Shown here: positions 53,954-61,859 of the stretch, piece after piece | How the letters are laid out: every line of letters starts with the position of its first letter | Position numbering within the stretch: the first letter of the stretch is position 1 | Origin: Geomonas oryzisoli | GTDB taxonomy: Bacteria; Desulfobacterota; Desulfuromonadia; Geobacterales; Geobacteraceae | Length of the DNA stretch: 64,000 nt | Direction of reading: 5' to 3' | Assembly (NCBI RefSeq): GCF_018986915.1 | Contig: NZ_CP076723.1 | Location: forward strand, 4,368,228 to 4,432,227 | Program-made: the position numbers and the translations under genes | Notes under the pieces: model-generated | Told to the model about the DNA's origin: nothing | What the model saw: the letters and a program-made list of their open reading frames with translations, nothing else | Database searches by the model: none

Positions 53954-54208
53954 ATGAAAATCCGTAAGAAGATCCTGGATTTCGAGTATGAGGAAGTGCT
54001 CGAGGTCAAGTACCGGGAACTGATCCGCGTCGCCTGCGCCGTGGCCGTCGGCTGTCCGGACTGACTGAAGAAACACTTCGCGGTCGCGAAGGAGGCAGGC
54101 GCCACCGAAGCGGAACTGAACGAAGCCATGGCCTACGGCATCATCGCGCCGTCGGGACGGGCCAAGAACTTCGTGCGCAGCCAGGAAGACATTTTAAAAG
54201 AGCTGTAG
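53954..54208 (+). CDS. AhpD-like (carboxymuconolactone decarboxylase family) selenoprotein, UGA read as Sec
   Basis: Eighty-four codons start at the ATG at 53954, three bases after a perfect AAGGAGGTGG site. Codon 37 is TGA (54062-54064) and the frame continues to TAG at 54206-54208. With Sec at position 37 the core reads VAVGCPDULKKHF, exactly the AhpD active-site pattern CxxCxxxH with Sec in place of the second Cys, then KEAGATEAELNEAMAYG, a family hallmark. Eleven bases after the TGA lies a hairpin, CTTCGC-GGTC-GCGAAG (54076-54091), with the GGUC loop of bacterial SECIS elements. It is likely a thiol/selenol peroxidase or disulfide oxidoreductase. An ordinary gene caller would cut it at 36 codons. 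Confidence 0.88.
54076..54091 (+). other. Bacterial SECIS element within the AhpD-like gene
   Basis: A 6-bp stem with the four-base loop GGTC, 11 nt after the in-frame TGA, in line with the E. coli fdhF element (loop containing GGUC, 11-nt spacing). SelB would bind it to direct selenocysteine incorporation. Confidence 0.85.
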
Positions 54209-54215
54209 TGCCAAC

Positions 54216-54294
54216 AGGGACGAAGGGGGTGCAGGGGATACCGCCGGTTGCGGCCGCGCGCTATCCCTTTTATCCCCTTCATCCCTGTTCGCCG
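54216..54294. repeat. Imperfect long hairpin (family E) before the MATE gene
   Basis: CAGGGACGAAGGGGGTGCAG with GGGATA, and the inverted partner TATCCCTTTTATCCCCTTC with ATCCCTG, around a GC-rich loop. It may end the selenoprotein transcript. Confidence 0.6.
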
Positions 54295-54310
54295 TAAGGT
54301 TTTCCCCATC

Positions 54311-55654
54311 TTGAAACGTCTCACTCTCAACAAATCGACCAAGCGGGTATCGATCCGGCGTAACGTCGCTGCACTGTCGATGCCGGTGCTCCTCTCCTCG
54401 CTGTTCCAGCGCCTGGTTTCCATCGTGGACATCTTCATGGTCGGGGGGCTCGGGGCCGCGGCCATTGCGGCAACCGGCCTCGGGCAGCTCCTCATCTTCG
54501 TCACCATGACGGTATTCTGGGGCTTCTCCACCGGCGCCAACGTGGTCATCGCCCATCTCTGGGGCGCGGGACGGCGCCTGGAAGCCCGCCGGACCGCCTT
54601 CGCCTCGCTCCTCTTCTGCGCGCTCCTCGCCGTGGCCGCAACCTTCCTGGGTATGGGATTCGGCAGGGACATCGCGGTGTTTCTCGGCGCGAGCCCGGAC
54701 GTGCTCGCCTACGCCTCGGACTACATCCGCCTGGTCTTCCTCTATTTCGGCTTCACCGCCGGACTCAATATCCTGTCCGCCATCATGCAGGGGACCGGCA
54801 ACACCCGCACCCCGATGGAAGGGATCCTCTTGGTGAACGTCCTGCACGTTGCCATCGCCTATCCCCTGATCTACGGGCACCTTGGCTTCCCGCGCTACGG
54901 CGTACTCGGGGCCGCCTACGCCATCAACCTCTCCGAAGCTGCCGGCTTCAGCTACCTCTTGATCCAGGCTCTCAGGAAGGGATACCTGAAGATCGGGCGC
55001 CCCGACCTGGCCCTGTTGCAGAAGGTGATCGGCATCGGCTACCCGGTGGCGCTGGAGCGCGTGGCCCAGCAGTCAGGCCAGCTGTTCTACTCCAAGTTCA
55101 TCATCGGCTTCGGCACCGCCGCCTACGCCGCCCACCAGATCGGCCTCTCCATCGAATCGCTCTCCTTCATGCCCGGCGCGGGGATGGGGATCGCCGCGGC
55201 GACCCTTATGGGACAATCAATAGGAGCCAGAAAGCTCAGGCGCGCCCATATGAGTCACACCGAAGCCCTCCGGCTGGCGGTCCTGGTCATGGGGGCCATG
55301 GCCCTGCTCTTCTTCTTCCTGCCGCACCACCTGATCGCCCTTTTCACCCACGACCCGGACGTTATCGAGAAGGGAAGCGTCTTCCTGCGGCTGGTCGCCT
55401 TCGCCCAGGTACCGCTCGCCATCTCCTTCGTCTACGCCGGGAGCCTGCGCGGCACCGGCGACACCCACTACGTCTTCCTGGTGACCCTGGTGTCCATGTG
55501 GGGGATCCGGGTGCTCCTCTCCTACATCGCCGCCGTCCCGCTGCAGCTCTCTCTCTACGCCGTCTGGGGCGTCTTCCTTATCGACTGGTTCTTCCGGGCC
55601 GGCGCCTTCTGGTGGCGCTACCAGCGCCGCGACCTGCACCAGGTCATCATCTGA
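54311..55654 (+). CDS. MATE-family efflux transporter
   Basis: A 447-residue exporter with 12 TM segments (NVAALSMPVLLSSLFQRLVS, IVDIFMVGGLGAAAIAATGL, FSTGANVVIAHLWGAGRR, GMGIAAATLMGQSIGA in order). It exchanges organic cations for Na+/H+. The TTG at 54311 (LKRLTLNKSTKR) is preferred as start since the upstream part up to 54248 lies in a hairpin repeat; the choice is not certain. The methyltransferase gene follows after 2 bp. Confidence 0.88.
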   Translation: MKRLTLNKSTKRVSIRRNVAALSMPVLLSSLFQRLVSIVDIFMVGGLGAAAIAATGLGQLLIFVTMTVFWGFSTGANVVIAHLWGAGRRLEARRTAFASLLFCALLAVAATFLGMGFGRDIAVFLGASPDVLAYASDYIRLVFLYFGFTAGLNILSAIMQGTGNTRTPMEGILLVNVLHVAIAYPLIYGHLGFPRYGVLGAAYAINLSEAAGFSYLLIQALRKGYLKIGRPDLALLQKVIGIGYPVALERVAQQSGQLFYSKFIIGFGTAAYAAHQIGLSIESLSFMPGAGMGIAAATLMGQSIGARKLRRAHMSHTEALRLAVLVMGAMALLFFFLPHHLIALFTHDPDVIEKGSVFLRLVAFAQVPLAISFVYAGSLRGTGDTHYVFLVTLVSMWGIRVLLSYIAAVPLQLSLYAVWGVFLIDWFFRAGAFWWRYQRRDLHQVII

Positions 55655-55656
55655 CC

Positions 55657-56703
55657 ATGCAGCTTTCGTTCATACCGTCCACAGACGAGCGCGAGATCAA
55701 ACTGCGCCTGGAACGACTCCTCGTCCCCGGTTCCCTGCTCGACGCCCGATTGGAGCGTCGCATCCAGCGCCTCGGCGCCGAGTTCGCAAGCTACGCCGCC
55801 GGCTATCCTCTCCCCCTGTGGGCTCCCGGCCTCGCCGTTAACAACGAGATGCGGGGGGTGACCGAGGCCCTGTTTCCCCTGGCCCGCCCCCGCGCCGTGT
55901 TCGAACTGGTTCTGCGCCGGGGGTGCCGCTTCTCCCCTCTTTTGTCCGCGAGCTACCTGCACAGCTCGGCGAGCTGGATCGACCTGCTCCAGAAGCTCAC
56001 GCCACGAATCAGTGCCGATCCCGTTCCGGCGTTGCGCCTGATCGCCGAGGACGGGGATACCCGCGCCGCGTTTCTGTTCGCCCTGATGCTGCCACAGCAC
56101 TTCGGCGGCGGCTTCGACCGCTATCCGGAGCAGTACCGGTGGCTGGCCCGGTGGCTTGGCGAGCAGGCAGGACAATTCTCCACGGGGATGAGGGTTCTCG
56201 ATGCCGCCTGCGGCAGCGGCGAAGGAACCTACCAGGCGGCACAGCTGCTGGCGCAGGCGGGGCTCGGCGCCCAAAGTACGGTGCACGGTTCGACACTGGA
56301 GCCGATCGAACTGTTCGCTGCCGCTCATCTTCATTTCCCCCACGATCTCGAACGGGAGCGAGAGTACCGGGCCCAGGTCCAACCGCTCTTGGACGGCAAC
56401 TGCGCGCCCACCCTCGAGTTCTACCTGGACCGCGTGGACGCCGCACCGCAGCGGGAGCCGTACCACCTGGTGCTCTGCAACGGGCTGCTGGGTGGACCGC
56501 TGCTGCACGAGCCGACCCAGTTAGCCGAGGCCTTTGCAGGGCTTGCCGCCCGACTCGCACCCGGCGGGCTGCTGCTCGCCGCCGACCGCTTCCATGCCGG
56601 CTGGCGCCTGCGCGTACCGCGGGAGGCGCTAATCGCCTGCCTGCGCACCGCGGGTCTCACACCGACCCAAGTTCCCGAAGGGATCGCAGGGATAAAGCAT
56701 TAA
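55657..56703 (+). CDS. SAM-dependent methyltransferase domain protein
   Basis: A 348-residue soluble protein with a class I methyltransferase SAM motif I, VLDAACGSGEGTYQAA, near residue 182, a GSTLEPIELFAAAHLH acidic strand, and YHLVLCNGLLGG as motif IV. The layout resembles CheR-like methyltransferases. The N-terminal 150 residues are of unknown function. Its ATG is 2 bp after the MATE stop codon, hence co-translated. Substrate is unknown; the pairing may reflect a small-molecule modification and export function. Confidence 0.75.
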   Translation: MQLSFIPSTDEREIKLRLERLLVPGSLLDARLERRIQRLGAEFASYAAGYPLPLWAPGLAVNNEMRGVTEALFPLARPRAVFELVLRRGCRFSPLLSASYLHSSASWIDLLQKLTPRISADPVPALRLIAEDGDTRAAFLFALMLPQHFGGGFDRYPEQYRWLARWLGEQAGQFSTGMRVLDAACGSGEGTYQAAQLLAQAGLGAQSTVHGSTLEPIELFAAAHLHFPHDLEREREYRAQVQPLLDGNCAPTLEFYLDRVDAAPQREPYHLVLCNGLLGGPLLHEPTQLAEAFAGLAARLAPGGLLLAADRFHAGWRLRVPREALIACLRTAGLTPTQVPEGIAGIKH

Positions 56704-56741
56704 GAAGGGAAAAGATAGCCCACTTCGCATAAATAGACTTT

Positions 56742-56866
56742 TCCTGGTTCCCAAGCTCCAGCTTGGGAACCCCATATTGTACAAAGCTCCAGCTTTGCAT
56801 CCGAGGGGTGTTGGAGCTTTCGAGAAGCTTTGCGTTCCCAAGGTGAACCTTGGGAACGAGATCAAA
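56742..56866. repeat. 125-bp composite palindromic element (family C), inverted copy of 27266-27390
   Basis: Three hairpins in order: GGTTCCCAAGCTCCAGCTTG then GGAACC (56746-56771, perfect), AAAGCTCCAGCTTT, and TTCCCAAGGTGAACCTTGG. The 316-bp gap 56704-57019 is filled by this element, the family B copy and a terminator. Confidence 0.88.
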
Positions 56867-56904
56867 GCAAATCCCCCTAAATCCCCCTTCGCAAAGGGGG
56901 ACTT
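56866..56904. repeat. AAATCCCCC element (family B), 39 bp
   Basis: Identical over 39 bases to 29551-29589. It abuts the family C element. Confidence 0.85.
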
Positions 56905-56931
56905 TTCCCGCGTCACTGATCCGAGTAAATA

Positions 56932-56966
56932 AAAAGGGGATGGCGCCGACAGGCCCATCCCCTTTT
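56932..56966. terminator. Bidirectional terminator
   Basis: AAAAGGGGATGG and CCATCCCCTTTT around a GC-rich loop, between the convergent methyltransferase and fabH genes. Confidence 0.82.
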
Positions 56967-57019
56967 GCTATCTCTGTTTTTACTCAATCTTTATCTCAGT
57001 CTTAGTCTCGATTGCGCCT

Positions 57020-58000
57020 TTAGGCCCTAAACAGCACCCCTCCCCAGGAAAGCCCGCCGCCGAACCCCATCATCAGCACCAGGTCCCCCGGCTTGATCAC
57101 GCCGTTTCTCCGGTTCTCGTCCAGGGCGAGCCCCACCGACCCCGCCGCCGTGTTGCCGTAACGGTCCAGGTTGAGCAGGAACTTCTCCTTGGGTATGCCG
57201 GTCTTCTTGGAGATGAAGTCGATGATGCGCACGTTGGCCTGGTGCGGGATGATGTGGTCTATTGCCTCAGGGGTGATGCCGCCGCGTTCGGCCAGGTCGG
57301 AGATGATGCGGGGAATGACGTCGGTGGCGAAGGTGAAGACACTCTTGCCCGCCATCTTGAAGGTGTTTTCCTTGGCGGCGATGCTCTCGGCGCTAACCGG
57401 CTTGCGCGATCCCGAAGACGGGACCTGGATCAGCTCCCAACCGTTGCCGTCGCTTTTCATCACGGTTTGCTGGATCCCCTTGCCGGAGAGCCCCGCCCCC
57501 AGGATCAGCGCGCCGGCGCCGTCGCCGAAAAGGGGCGCCGTCCCTTTGTCGTCGAAGTCGAGGATCTTCGAATACGTGTCCGCCCCGATCAGGAGCACCT
57601 TGCGGTATTTCCCGGAGCGAATCAGGTTGTCGGCCAGCTCCACGCCGTAGATGAAGCTGCTGCAGACCGCGTTCATGTCGAAAGCGAAGGCGTTGGCGGC
57701 ACCGATGTTCTTCTGCACCATGCAGGCCGTGGCGGGCAGGATCATGTCGGGGGTGGAGGTGGCGACGATGATGCAGTCCAGGTCGAGGGGGTCGAGGTCG
57801 GCGTTTTCGAGGGCGAGGAGGGCGGCGTTGGTGGCGAGATCGGAGGTCGCCTCCTCCGCTGCCGCGAAGCGTCGTTCACGGATGCCGGTCCGGGAGTGGA
57901 TCCACTGGTCCGCATCATCCACCAGGTAATCGAAGTGAGTATTGGGAACGACCCGGGCCGGGACATAGCCGCCGGTTCCCAGAATTTCAGCACGTATCAT
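57020..58000 (-). CDS. fabH: 3-oxoacyl-[acyl-carrier-protein] synthase III
   Basis: A 326-residue thiolase-fold condensing enzyme that starts fatty acid synthesis by joining acetyl-CoA and malonyl-ACP. Triad: Cys113 in NAVCSSFIYG, His in IIPHQANVRI and Asn in RYGNTAAGS. The start codon ATG at 58000 (MIRAEILGTGGY) fits the family; the frame runs 11 codons further. The usual neighbours plsX and fabD are not here, so this may be a second copy or a separately placed one. Confidence 0.93.
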   Translation of the reverse strand: MIRAEILGTGGYVPARVVPNTHFDYLVDDADQWIHSRTGIRERRFAAAEEATSDLATNAALLALENADLDPLDLDCIIVATSTPDMILPATACMVQKNIGAANAFAFDMNAVCSSFIYGVELADNLIRSGKYRKVLLIGADTYSKILDFDDKGTAPLFGDGAGALILGAGLSGKGIQQTVMKSDGNGWELIQVPSSGSRKPVSAESIAAKENTFKMAGKSVFTFATDVIPRIISDLAERGGITPEAIDHIIPHQANVRIIDFISKKTGIPKEKFLLNLDRYGNTAAGSVGLALDENRRNGVIKPGDLVLMMGFGGGLSWGGVLFRA

Positions 58001-58076
58001 GTAGAGAGCGCCTCCCTTGCTTCCCGCTTGCACAGCCGGGAAGCGCTACCCTTATCTCACAATAAAATAACGTTTG

Positions 58077-58388
58077 TCAATTGTCTCCTTTGAAAAATGC
58101 GGCATCGACCACTCCGTACGCCCATACGATCATGAATCCACCCAAAAGCCATTTTACGTAAGGGGCATCCATCTGGATCGCCCCCAGCACCTGCTCCGGA
58201 GTGAGCCCCTGCCGTCCGGCCGCGATGAGCTTCCCCGCACTGCGCAGGCCGACGAACAGCCCTCCCAGCAGAAAGATGTTGTCGAGCAGGAGCATCACCC
58301 CTCCCTTGACCCGGCTCCCCCGGTACAGCTGCCCCAACCCGGGGAGCACCAGGGCGGAAAGTGCGATGCATTTGATCCTGTTTGCCAT
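58077..58388 (-). CDS. Small membrane protein (TM2/DUF5683-like), 103 residues
   Basis: Starts MANRIKCIALSALVLPGLGQ and LYRGSRVKGG, a motif like those of TM2-domain/DUF5683 proteins, followed by about three hydrophobic segments (LLLDNIFLLGGLFVGL, YVKWLLGGFMIVWAYGVV). AAGGAG lies upstream of the ATG at 58388. Function unknown. Confidence 0.7.
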   Translation of the reverse strand: MANRIKCIALSALVLPGLGQLYRGSRVKGGVMLLLDNIFLLGGLFVGLRSAGKLIAAGRQGLTPEQVLGAIQMDAPYVKWLLGGFMIVWAYGVVDAAFFKGDN

Positions 58389-58476
58389 CCAATATCTCCT
58401 TATCTCGCCCGCCGCTGGGCGGGGATTGATTAAATTGTGTTGTGCCGCGGGCAGAATTTTGTTAGTTATCATCGCT

Positions 58477-59052
58477 ATGGACCATGCCGAACGCATCAAA
58501 AGGCGCGACGCCATCATCCCGCTTTTAAAGGACCCGGACGCGGAGGTACGCCTGGCTGCCTCGACCGCCCTGGAGGCGCTGGAGGCGGCTGAGAGCCTGG
58601 AGGAGGTCTTCGACCGCCTGAAGCGGGGCGACCGCGCCACCAAGGTCGCCGCCATCTACGCCCTCGGGCGGATCGGCGACGACAAGGTGCTGCCGATCCT
58701 CTACTACTGCGCCGGGAGGCCGGAAGAAGACATCCGTTGCGCGGCGGTCAAGGTCCTGGGAGAACTCGCCCGCCCCGATGCGCTCGCCACGCTGCTGGAA
58801 AAGCTTCAGGATCCTGCCGTCACCGTACGGGCACTGGCCATCGAGGCGGTGTCGCGCTACCGCAACCCCTCCCTGGCAAGCAGACTGGCCCCGTTCCTCG
58901 AGGCCAACGACGGCATCCTGGATGCCGAAGCCGCCCTCGCCCTGGGGCGCATCGGGGGAAGCTCCCTCTCCGATGCCGTGATCAAGCTCCTCTCCTCGCC
59001 CTTCGACAAGACCCGCGCCGCCGCCGTTACGGCCCTGGCGCAGCTCCCCTGA
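58477..59052 (+). CDS. HEAT-repeat protein
   Basis: A 191-residue alpha-solenoid with about five HEAT/PBS-lyase-like repeats: PLLKDPDAEVRLAASTALEA, VAAIYALGRIGDDKVLPIL, RCAAVKVLGELARPDALATL, LAIEAVSRYRNPSLASRL, AALALGRIGGSSLSDAVIKL. A binding or scaffold protein. The ATG at 58477 gives a sensible repeat start. It is convergent with the HD-GYP gene. Confidence 0.85.
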   Translation: MDHAERIKRRDAIIPLLKDPDAEVRLAASTALEALEAAESLEEVFDRLKRGDRATKVAAIYALGRIGDDKVLPILYYCAGRPEEDIRCAAVKVLGELARPDALATLLEKLQDPAVTVRALAIEAVSRYRNPSLASRLAPFLEANDGILDAEAALALGRIGGSSLSDAVIKLLSSPFDKTRAAAVTALAQLP

Positions 59053-59058
59053 TCCCGC

Positions 59059-59799
59059 TCACACACCCGCGTCCGTCAGCTCCAGCAACCCTTCCACGAT
59101 ACTGCCGTCCAACACGGTGCCGCGCGCCCTTCTGAGCGCCTCGACCGCCTCGTCCCGCAACATCGGCCGCTGGTAGGTCCTCAGCGTCGTGGTCGCGTCG
59201 TAAAAGTCCGCCACCGCGACGACGGCACACGGTACCCCGAGGCAGAGGGTACGAGCCGACTCGGGGTAGCCGGTGCGGTCGAAGCGGACGTGATGCGCAA
59301 GCACCGCCTCCACCACGCTCGCCGGCACCCCGGCCATCCCGCGCACGATCTCGGCACCGTATTCGGGATGCTTCTGCATCTCCAGTACCTCGTCCCCCGA
59401 AAGCTTGCCCGGCTTGTCCAGTATGCAGAGGTCGACCCGGCTCTTGCCGATGTCGTGGAGAAATCCGGCCAACCCGCACTCGGCCACCTGCTCCCCGTCA
59501 TGCCCAAGCGACGCCGCCAGCGCCAGGGCCAGTACGCCCACGCCCACGCTGTGCTGAAAGGTGTAGTCGTCATCTTCGCGGGTCGGGGCCAACAGCAGCA
59601 GGGACGCAGGGTCCTTCAGGGCGGCATGCGCCAGGGCGCGTACCCGCTCCATGAGAGGCTCGGCGGCCGGGATCATCCCGTCCCCGATCTCCCGGAAGAC
59701 CACCCTCAGCGCGCCGACCGCGTCGAGACAGAGCGCAGACAGACGGTCCATCTCGCGGGGGGAAAGTGACTTTGCTCTTTTCTTGTCGGCAGTCGCCAC
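59059..59799 (-). CDS. HD-GYP domain protein (c-di-GMP phosphodiesterase candidate)
   Basis: A 246-residue protein. A helical N-terminus of about 85 residues precedes an HD-GYP domain: YTFQHSVGVGVLALALA, GFLHDIGKSRV, HPEYGAEIVRG, VLAHHVRFDRTGYPESART, VAVADFYDATTTLR. The metal-binding HD and the RTGYP version of the GYP motif are intact (HHVRFDRTGYP for HHExxDGxGYP), so activity is plausible. GTG at 59799 or 59802 near AGGAGG is taken as start. Together with the PilZ protein and the riboswitch it implies c-di-GMP signalling. Confidence 0.85.
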   Translation of the reverse strand: MATADKKRAKSLSPREMDRLSALCLDAVGALRVVFREIGDGMIPAAEPLMERVRALAHAALKDPASLLLLAPTREDDDYTFQHSVGVGVLALALAASLGHDGEQVAECGLAGFLHDIGKSRVDLCILDKPGKLSGDEVLEMQKHPEYGAEIVRGMAGVPASVVEAVLAHHVRFDRTGYPESARTLCLGVPCAVVAVADFYDATTTLRTYQRPMLRDEAVEALRRARGTVLDGSIVEGLLELTDAGV

Positions 59800-59976
59800 C
59801 ACGCCTCCTGGATCGGGCAAACCTTCAAAAAGAAGCCGTGATTTTATCTTAGCCGGGGAAAGCTTGTCAAACTGAAGTCGAGGTTCGAGCCCGAACGCGC
59901 GCCGCAGTTGACACGTTTTCCCAAAAAGCTTAGGATTACGTAGTTTTTGACCCGCGATCCGCGGGGCTGGGGGGGT

Positions 59977-61338
59977 ATGGCAAAGGTAAAGGTGAAGACC
60001 GGGTACGTCTGTTCCGACTGCGGCGCGACCTATCCCAAATGGCAGGGGCACTGCGGCGCCTGCGACGCCTGGAGCACCATCAAAGAGGTGCGCCTGGGCG
60101 CCGAGCCCCGTGCCGGCCGCCGTGACGGTTTCGCCGGAGCCACCTCGGCGGTGACCTTGCTGGGCGAGGTGAGCTGTACCGAGGAGGCCCGCTTTTCCAG
60201 CGGCAGCGAAGAATTCGACCGGGTGCTGGGGGGAGGTTTCGTCCCCGGCTCCGTCATCCTGATCGGCGGCGACCCCGGCGCCGGGAAGAGCACCATCCTG
60301 CTGCAGACCATGTGTCACGCCGCGGCCAGCAAGGAGGTGCTCTACGTTTCCGGAGAGGAGTCGCTGCAGCAGATCGCGGGGCGCGCCCGCAGGCTGCAGC
60401 TGCCGCTGGACCGGGTCAAGATGCTGGCGGAGAGTTCCGTGGAGCGGGTCCTGGAGGCGGCCGAGAGCGTACGCCCCGAGGTGGTGGTCATCGACTCGAT
60501 CCAGGTGATGCAGTCCGCGGGGATCGACGCGGCCCCGGGCGGGGTGTCCCAGGTCCGCGAGTCCGCAGCGGCCTTCACCTGCTACGCCAAGACCTCCGGT
60601 GTGGTGCTGATCATGGTCGGCCACGTCACCAAGGACCAGGCGCTGGCCGGCCCCATGACCCTGTCGCACATGGTCGACACCCAGGTGATGCTCTCCTCCA
60701 CCGAGGACGCCCGCTACCGGCTCATGCGCACCACCAAGAACCGCTTCGGCCCGGTGAACGAGCTCGGCGTGTTCGCGATGACCGAGCGGGGGCTGCGCGA
60801 GGTGAAGAATCCCTCGGCCATCTTCCTGACCCGCACCGAGACGGAGGCGCCGGGGAGCCTGATCAGCGTGCTCTGGGAAGGTACCCGGCCGCTGCTGGTC
60901 GAGATACAGTCGCTGGTGGTATCGGCCCAATACGGCTCGCCGCGCCGACTCGGCATCGGCCTGGACCAGAACCGCATCGCCATGATCCTCGCCGTGATCA
61001 CCAAGCACGGCGGGCTGGTCCTCGCCGATCAGGACGTCTTCGTCAACGTGGTGGGAGGGATCCGGGTGCTGGAAACCAGCGCCGACCTGGCCGTGGCCTT
61101 GGCCATCGTCTCCAGCTTCAGGAACTCGGTGCTGCCCCAGGACCTGCTGGTATTCGGCGAGGTGGGGCTCTCCGGCGAGATCCGCCCGGTTTCCAACGGC
61201 GAATCAAGGCTCAAAGAAGGGGTGAAGCACGGTTTCACCCGCGCCATCGTCCCCAAGGGGAACGCACCCAAGAAGGAGATCGCGGGCATGAAGGTCGTCG
61301 GGGTCAACTCTCTCGCCGAGGCGCTCGACGCCATCTAG
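59977..61338 (+). CDS. radA: DNA repair protein RadA (Sms)
   Basis: A 453-residue recombination helicase: zinc finger C-x2-C-x(n)-C-x2-C (YVCSDCGATYPKWQGHCGAC) at 7-30, Walker A GGDPGAGKST, RadA motif KNRFGPVNELGVF, and a Lon-like C-terminal domain (GEVGLSGEIRPV). It promotes branch migration in recombination. ATG at 59977 lies directly after a run of G and gives the family start. Confidence 0.95.
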   Translation: MAKVKVKTGYVCSDCGATYPKWQGHCGACDAWSTIKEVRLGAEPRAGRRDGFAGATSAVTLLGEVSCTEEARFSSGSEEFDRVLGGGFVPGSVILIGGDPGAGKSTILLQTMCHAAASKEVLYVSGEESLQQIAGRARRLQLPLDRVKMLAESSVERVLEAAESVRPEVVVIDSIQVMQSAGIDAAPGGVSQVRESAAAFTCYAKTSGVVLIMVGHVTKDQALAGPMTLSHMVDTQVMLSSTEDARYRLMRTTKNRFGPVNELGVFAMTERGLREVKNPSAIFLTRTETEAPGSLISVLWEGTRPLLVEIQSLVVSAQYGSPRRLGIGLDQNRIAMILAVITKHGGLVLADQDVFVNVVGGIRVLETSADLAVALAIVSSFRNSVLPQDLLVFGEVGLSGEIRPVSNGESRLKEGVKHGFTRAIVPKGNAPKKEIAGMKVVGVNSLAEALDAI

Positions 61339-61464
61339 CGCCGTTTCGGGAGGCCGGACGGCCGACATTTGGATTTCGGCAACTTTTGGTTAAGAGGAAA
61401 ATTTCACTTTACTAATTTACAAAAATCCTCTTTAATGTCGTATTGATTAGAAAGGGTAGGTGTC

Positions 61465-61821
61465 ATGAATTCGGAAAAGCTCGAGTACTTCAGAGGTATC
61501 CTCCAGGAAGAGAAACGATCGCTCTTGGAAGAGGCTGGCCGGACCGTCATGGAAATGAACTCCGACACGACCAACTTCCCTGACCCGACCGACCGTGCCA
61601 CCCAGGAATCGGACCGCACTTTCGAACTGCGCATCCGGGACCGCGAGCGCAAACTGATCGTCAAGATCCAGGAAGCGCTGAACCGCATCGATCAGGGCAC
61701 CTTCGGCATCTGCGAGGTGTGCGAAGAGGACATCAGTGAAGCGCGCCTGAAGGCCCGCCCGGTGACCACCCTCTGCATCGACTGCAAGATGGAGCAGGAA
61801 AAGAAGGAAAGGTTCCGCTAG
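61465..61821 (+). CDS. dksA: DksA/TraR-family RNA polymerase-binding regulator
   Basis: A 118-residue protein with a coiled-coil (ILQEEKRSLLEEAGRTVME) carrying the DPTDRATQESDR tip, with two Asp residues, and a Cys4 zinc finger CEVCEEDI...TTLCIDCK. It binds the secondary channel of RNA polymerase and works with ppGpp. A GAAAGGGTAGG stretch precedes the ATG. Followed by a kinase gene. Confidence 0.93.
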   Translation: MNSEKLEYFRGILQEEKRSLLEEAGRTVMEMNSDTTNFPDPTDRATQESDRTFELRIRDRERKLIVKIQEALNRIDQGTFGICEVCEEDISEARLKARPVTTLCIDCKMEQEKKERFR

Positions 61822-61859
61822 ATCTCCCATCCCACGAGTTTTCGTCCTTCGGAGTGCGC

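Noticed and set aside
54062-54064. TGA as a nonsense mutation or sequencing error
   Set aside because: Not chosen because the SECIS-like hairpin is at the exact spacing and the codon replaces the catalytic Cys; a Cys codon TGT/TGC would be needed otherwise.
53902-54129. 75-codon minus-strand frame opposite the selenoprotein
   Set aside because: No ribosome binding site or recognisable sequence; the plus strand has a strong one and a conserved AhpD pattern.
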